Positions 43,236-46,771 of a stretch of 46,771 bases of DNA are shown one piece after another. Source of the stretch: Oscillospiraceae bacterium. Lineage in GTDB: Bacteria; Bacillota; Clostridia; Oscillospirales; CAG-272. Made by a program: the position numbers and the translations under genes. Below the pieces are notes generated by a model that saw only the letters and a list, made by a program, of their open reading frames with translations, made no database searches and was not told the origin of the DNA. The stretch spans positions 1-46,771 of the forward strand of contig SVSB01000022.1 in the NCBI GenBank assembly GCA_015064505.1, in the 5' to 3' direction. Each line of letters begins with the position of its first letter. Positions within the stretch are counted from its first letter, which is position 1.

Positions 43236-43843
43236 TGTTTTTCCTCCTTGTTAATATGCGTGGTTAATGTATTGTCTTCCGGATCCGAGGCGGGATCATC
43301 CTCTTCTCCGTGGAGAACACTTGGTTTTTGGGACTTTTCAGCCTTCTTGCTCTTGTCTGCAAGTAACTCAAGAGTCAGAGATATCATAAGCGTCATGATA
43401 ATAAAGCATATAGCGCCGAAAAGTCCGATGGGGGTTTGAAAGAATACCGAAACGTATCCCAGATACGGTATGGTAAACACGGGCTTGCCGATTATGCTTG
43501 AAACGGGGATATATCCGTCCGAGACGTTGTTCGTTAGCCCTTGGGTCTCAAATAGTATTTTTTCGGGATCATTGGAGCCGATTATGTATATTATCTCGTG
43601 AGTTACAGTTGCGCCGCTCTTCGTAAAGGTCAGAGGGTCTCCAACCTTCAGCTCTGCGGGGTCCGCTTCCTTTACGTATATGATGGAGCCAACGTGGTAC
43701 TTCGGCTCCATGGAGCCCGATAGCACCGCATAAGGCTTAAGCCCTATAAGCCTTACCCCCACCAGAAGCAACAGCAAAACGAGCACTCCCGCAAGGATCG
43801 CCGTGGTGATCGCATTATATATTTTCTTGATTTTTTTAAGCAA
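43232..43843 (-). CDS. sipW: SipW-like signal peptidase I (Ser/His type)
   Basis: This 203-residue protein starts at a TTG (43843) with GGAAGG seven bases upstream. It has an N-terminal membrane helix (about 13-32), the catalytic motif VLSGSMEP (40-47, Ser44) and VTHEI (80-84, His82 where ordinary bacterial type I peptidases have Lys), and a second membrane helix (about 133-160), then a charged tail. The Ser/His pair and two-helix layout mark the ER/archaeal-type SipW subgroup, which processes TasA-like fibre proteins. It is the first gene of the operon with its likely substrates behind it. Confidence 0.92.
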   Translation of the reverse strand: MLKKIKKIYNAITTAILAGVLVLLLLLVGVRLIGLKPYAVLSGSMEPKYHVGSIIYVKEADPAELKVGDPLTFTKSGATVTHEIIYIIGSNDPEKILFETQGLTNNVSDGYIPVSSIIGKPVFTIPYLGYVSVFFQTPIGLFGAICFIIMTLMISLTLELLADKSKKAEKSQKPSVLHGEEDDPASDPEDNTLTTHINKEEKQ

Positions 43844-43915
43844 GATATCGCCTTCCTTAAAGGGGTAATTATCCGTAAAAACGCCTGAAACAAAGACTAC
43901 TCCCTTTAAATTGTT

Positions 43916-43944
43916 ATTATATCACTAACAACAAATCAAGTCAA
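43916..43944 (-). promoter_or_regulatory. Promoter of the SipW fibre operon
   Basis: On the minus strand TTGACT (43944-43939) and TATAAT (43921-43916) are exactly 17 bases apart, about 70 bases before the sipW start. It probably drives all six genes down to 35497. Confidence 0.85.
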
Positions 43945-44091
43945 TGCCTTTCGTGCATTTCCAACAAAACAATAGTATTTGGTTTAGAAAAGGGAAACCG
44001 TCCTAAAAGAGTGCTTTTTTCGTGGTAAGCACTCGTTATTTCGGGCTCCTCCCCATTCTCTCGCGGCGTTTAAAAACCTTACTGAACAGCA

Positions 44092-44130
44092 GAATCGGTG
44101 AGCAAAGCTTGCTCACCGATTCCGTTTTTT
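44092..44130. terminator. Terminator-like hairpin after the beta-helix gene
   Basis: GAATCGGTGAGCAA and its complement form a 14-bp stem, with CGTTTTTTT on the plus side. The T-run suits plus-strand transcription best. On the minus strand it can still slow polymerase leaving the 44178-46508 gene. Confidence 0.7.
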
Positions 44131-44177
44131 TATTGCCGTCTATCCCTCGCGTAGAAGGACGGGGCAGTTTTTAAAAT

Positions 44178-46508
44178 TTAGTCGCCGTATGTTGTAAGAT
44201 AATCGTTGATAATTACACTATGATTACTGGGATACTCATTATAGTAATCATCGTTCTCTACAGGAGCAGATCCACCCCAATAGTTGCCGGAAAGATCAAT
44301 GTCGGTATAGTAAGCGGCAGCAGCTACATCATTTGCTTTAGCATTCACGCCGGTTACTTTATTTCCTACAAAGGAGTTTCCGGTAATAACTGCCTCGTAA
44401 CCGATCATAATAGCACCGGCAATACGCTTTGAGGTACCACCGTTAACGGTGTTGTTTTCAAACACGTTGTTCGTAATAGTGGTATTCTCCTGGAATCCCA
44501 TATAAAGTGTTGCAGCGTTGCTTCCGCCGGTAACGGTAACGTTGTTTTCAACAAACTTATTGCCGTCAATAGTAGCACTTGCGCCCTTTACATAATAAAC
44601 GACTGCAGTTGCGTTACAGGTATTCTTCTCAAATACGCAATTCTTAACAATCTGAGGGTCATTATTTGCACCGTCGTAGTTCAAGGAAATAACCATATTG
44701 CAAACATTGTTCTTAAAAGTACAGTTCTCAATGGTACTCTTACCCAACAAACGGAAAATGCCCTGTACCTGAGTATGGTTGCCGTTTACGGCAGTGACGT
44801 TATTAGCGTTGAACTCAACACCAACTGTACGAACAATTGCGCCATCCTTGATTCCGTCAAAGGTTACGTTCTTGATCGTAGCCTTGCCGCCGGTAATATC
44901 AAAAAGCGCATGGGTGTTGGTAGCACCGTCAGCCATAGTGATGGTATGACCGTTGCCGTCCAACACGAAGTCAGCGTTGCTCAGATTTACAGAGTTGTTC
45001 ATAACAATATCGTTAATAAGTACGACTTCGCCACCATTTGCGATTGCCGCTGCAAGCTCAGCGGCAGTGGAAACCATCTTAGGAACAGTTATGGTAACGT
45101 TTGCCTCGGTGTTATTCTGAATGGTTACGGGAGTGCTGTAGATTCTACCTACGACGCCGCCTGCGTTGGCATCCTTATTACCGTAATGATTCGTGATCTG
45201 GTCAACCGTGATGTTCACGGTGTCAACTGCGCAGTTTTCAACGATGGTGGAGCTTCCGATGTAGCCTGCAATACCGCCAACGTCTCTGTAAGCCTTAAGG
45301 GTTACGTTGGTAGCGGAGCATCCTTTTATGTAGTGATAATTGCCGTTATCGCCGAGCCAACCTACGATTCCGCCGACCTTGTCGCCGTTATCGTATGCGG
45401 AACCTGCCCAGTTGGGAACCGCGGTAATGGTTATGCCTTCAACGTGGCAATTCTCAATGTTACCGTACATCTGACCGACAACGCCGCCCGTCATACGGTT
45501 TGCATTCTCAATAACTACGTTCTTGAGATTTACGTTGGAAATGCTTTCGGTAAATGTGCTGGTGCCTCTTCCAACGAGACCAAAGAGTCCGTTCCAGCCG
45601 CCGCCCTTGGTGATCTTCATGTTGGAAATGGTGTGACCCTGACCGTCGAAGATACCGTTAAAGCCTATCCACTGTCCGTTAACGTCACCTGCGCCTATGG
45701 GGATCCAATTGTATCCCGCAAGGTCGATATCGGCAGTAAGCTTTACAGTTTCGCCACTATATGCGTTACCGCTGTTAACGTCGTTGGAGAAATAGAACAG
45801 CTCGTCCATATTGTTTATGAGCCATGCGCCGTCGGCATCCTTATTAAGATAAGTAGCCTCAACGTCGTACTTGTTATCAAAGCTGTCGCCCTCGAATGCA
45901 AGCTGAGTTGCAAGGAGCTGAACGGAGAAATCGGATCCGATGGACTTTTCCTGATACTCGTTACCTGCAGTCTCCTGCATCTTGAATGCGATAGTTATAA
46001 CGTCGCTATCGCCCTTCTCAAGAGTGCCGTTGCCGGTCTCACCAAGCTTTGCAAGAACCTGATCAAGAGTACCGAGCTTGGGTACGCTGTTAAGATCTGC
46101 GCGGTCGGTTACCTGAATTGCGGGGTCAACGTAATAAACGTCGATTACCTTTGCAAGATCGGAAACCTCACCGTTTGCAATGATGCTTACCTTGTACTTG
46201 AAGGCAAGAGTGCCCTTATTGGCAATTCTGATGTGACGAACCTGTACGTATCCGGGCTCCCAGTTATCGTAATCAAAGATGGCACCGGTAGACGCATCCG
46301 CCCAATCTGCCTCGGCAGTAGGAACGGCTTTTGCTCCGTCTGCCCAATGCAGCTCAACGTCCAGCTTACCGGTCTTAATGATGTTGCCCGCGCTGGTTAC
46401 GGTATCTGTAAACCATGCGAAGGTCGTGCCGATAAGCATGGAAAAGCAAAGCATAAGAGACAGAACGCTCATAAGCAACGCTTTTCTTGTGGTGTGCGTT
46501 TTTGTCAT
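44178..46508 (-). CDS. SipW-dependent surface protein with GLUG motifs and beta-helix
   Basis: This 776-residue protein starts at ATG 46508 behind GGAGG. The signal peptide has the SipW-type end GTTFAWFTDTVTSAGN (about 26-41), then a TasA-like domain (to about 215; LLATQLAFEGD is its end). A middle region has IDLAGYNWIPIG, FNGIFDGQGHTISN and four GLUG-like units (GGVVGQ, GGIVGW, GGIAGY, GGVVGR; about 300-470). A right-handed beta-helix with Asn ladders follows to the C-terminus (about 475-776). This is a surface adhesin or matrix protein design; it may attach to the fibre through its N-terminal domain. Its expression may be phase-variable (see its promoter). Confidence 0.88.
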   Translation of the reverse strand: MTKTHTTRKALLMSVLSLMLCFSMLIGTTFAWFTDTVTSAGNIIKTGKLDVELHWADGAKAVPTAEADWADASTGAIFDYDNWEPGYVQVRHIRIANKGTLAFKYKVSIIANGEVSDLAKVIDVYYVDPAIQVTDRADLNSVPKLGTLDQVLAKLGETGNGTLEKGDSDVITIAFKMQETAGNEYQEKSIGSDFSVQLLATQLAFEGDSFDNKYDVEATYLNKDADGAWLINNMDELFYFSNDVNSGNAYSGETVKLTADIDLAGYNWIPIGAGDVNGQWIGFNGIFDGQGHTISNMKITKGGGWNGLFGLVGRGTSTFTESISNVNLKNVVIENANRMTGGVVGQMYGNIENCHVEGITITAVPNWAGSAYDNGDKVGGIVGWLGDNGNYHYIKGCSATNVTLKAYRDVGGIAGYIGSSTIVENCAVDTVNITVDQITNHYGNKDANAGGVVGRIYSTPVTIQNNTEANVTITVPKMVSTAAELAAAIANGGEVVLINDIVMNNSVNLSNADFVLDGNGHTITMADGATNTHALFDITGGKATIKNVTFDGIKDGAIVRTVGVEFNANNVTAVNGNHTQVQGIFRLLGKSTIENCTFKNNVCNMVISLNYDGANNDPQIVKNCVFEKNTCNATAVVYYVKGASATIDGNKFVENNVTVTGGSNAATLYMGFQENTTITNNVFENNTVNGGTSKRIAGAIMIGYEAVITGNSFVGNKVTGVNAKANDVAAAAYYTDIDLSGNYWGGSAPVENDDYYNEYPSNHSVIINDYLTTYGD

Positions 46509-46569
46509 TTTTATGACCTCCAAATGATGTTATAATTCCTCCCTAAAATGGGATAACTATACAGTATAT

Positions 46570-46599
46570 ATTTTACCCCCCCCCCGATTTTTTTGTCAA
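46570..46599 (-). promoter_or_regulatory. Promoter with a G10 tract in its spacer (candidate phase-variable)
   Basis: On the minus strand TTGACA (46599-46594) and TAAAAT (46575-46570) are 18 bases apart. The spacer contains ten consecutive G (46585-46576) preceded by a run of A. Length changes in this run would alter the spacing and hence promoter strength. It lies about 60 bases before the beta-helix gene. Confidence 0.7.
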
Positions 46600-46679
46600 T
46601 AGCTTTTTTGAATTTTTTAAGTAAATACTACATTTTTCACGCCAACTTTTGCAAATTACACAAGCCGATCGTTGAAAAA

Positions 46680-46724
46680 GCCTTCCTCCGGGAGGAAGGG
46701 GGACCACGAAGTGGTGGAAGGAGC
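46680..46724. repeat. Double-hairpin intergenic repeat
   Basis: CCTTCCTCCGGGAGGAAGG is followed by GGGACCACGAAGTGG and a TGGAAGGAG tail. The layout is the same as that of the units at 16116-16162 and 16187-16232. The rest of 46600-46771 holds no gene that I can support. Confidence 0.6.
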
Positions 46725-46771
46725 CCGCGTGAGTTTGAATATGTACTGATGTTACCGTAACGCACTCTCCC

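Larger units (their letters stand above)
43860..44177. other. Intergenic region before the SipW operon
   Basis: No gene is seen. The region holds the sipW promoter and a strong hairpin (44092-44122). Between them is plain AT-rich sequence with a short imperfect GAGTGC hairpin near 44010-44035. Confidence 0.6.

Noticed and set aside
44775-46535. Plus-strand open frame of 586 codons opposite the beta-helix gene
   Set aside because: The product is a featureless Val/Cys/Asn-rich shadow, whereas the minus strand has a signal peptide, GLUG units and a ribosome site.

Overview
The window looks like a chromosomal segment of an uncultured, gut-type anaerobic Firmicute (class Clostridia, perhaps Oscillospirales or Christensenellales; the order is a guess). 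The reasons are strong AGGAGG ribosome sites, sigma-A promoters (TTGACA/TATAAT), an AbrB protein with a C-terminal zinc ribbon, RNase J, SLH and dockerin domains, a tandem glycine riboswitch, a SipW-type signal peptidase, and short hairpin repeats of a kind I recall from gut Clostridia. Coding density is high and most genes lie on the minus strand. I see no rRNA, tRNA, insertion sequence, prophage or CRISPR array.

Region 1 (1-16000) concerns glycans and the cell surface. It holds a GH4 alpha-galactosidase cut by the window edge, a DUF4830 membrane protein, a 1503-residue secreted protein (two repeated beta-rich units, an SLH-like region and an ADP-ribosylglycohydrolase-like domain), and a secreted metallophosphatase with a C-terminal dockerin. 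A three-gene operon follows (beta-propeller lipoprotein, solute-binding lipoprotein, GH3 beta-glucosidase), divergent from an AraC regulator that probably controls it. Positions 15957-16517 are a non-coding patch of short repeats and hairpins.

Region 2 (16500-35400) is mostly housekeeping. It contains AbrB, RNase J with a long structured leader, a Dabb protein, small XRE regulators with membrane partners, an operon of MFS transporter, GDPD, HAD and Sir2, a Cof-type HAD phosphatase, threonine aldolase, an NAGPA-type phosphodiester glycosidase, an AGCS amino-acid symporter behind a tandem glycine riboswitch and terminator, and an operon of a membrane protein, GtrA and a FlaR-like kinase.

Region 3 (35447-46600) is the most striking part: a surface-fibre or matrix locus. 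A SipW-like Ser/His signal peptidase leads an operon with four small proteins that carry SipW-type signal peptides and share C-terminal and KDP motifs (TasA/camelysin-like). The operon also encodes a 1657-residue secreted adhesin-like protein with a Thr/Glu stalk, InlB-like repeats and a dense His/Cys-repeat block, but no recognisable wall anchor. Just upstream, a 776-residue SipW-type beta-helix protein is read from a promoter whose -35/-10 spacer contains a run of ten G, the layout of a slipped-strand phase-variable promoter. My proposal is that SipW processes the five substrates, the small ones polymerise, and the adhesin and beta-helix proteins decorate or anchor the fibre.

All functions are inferred by reading motifs; no database search was run.
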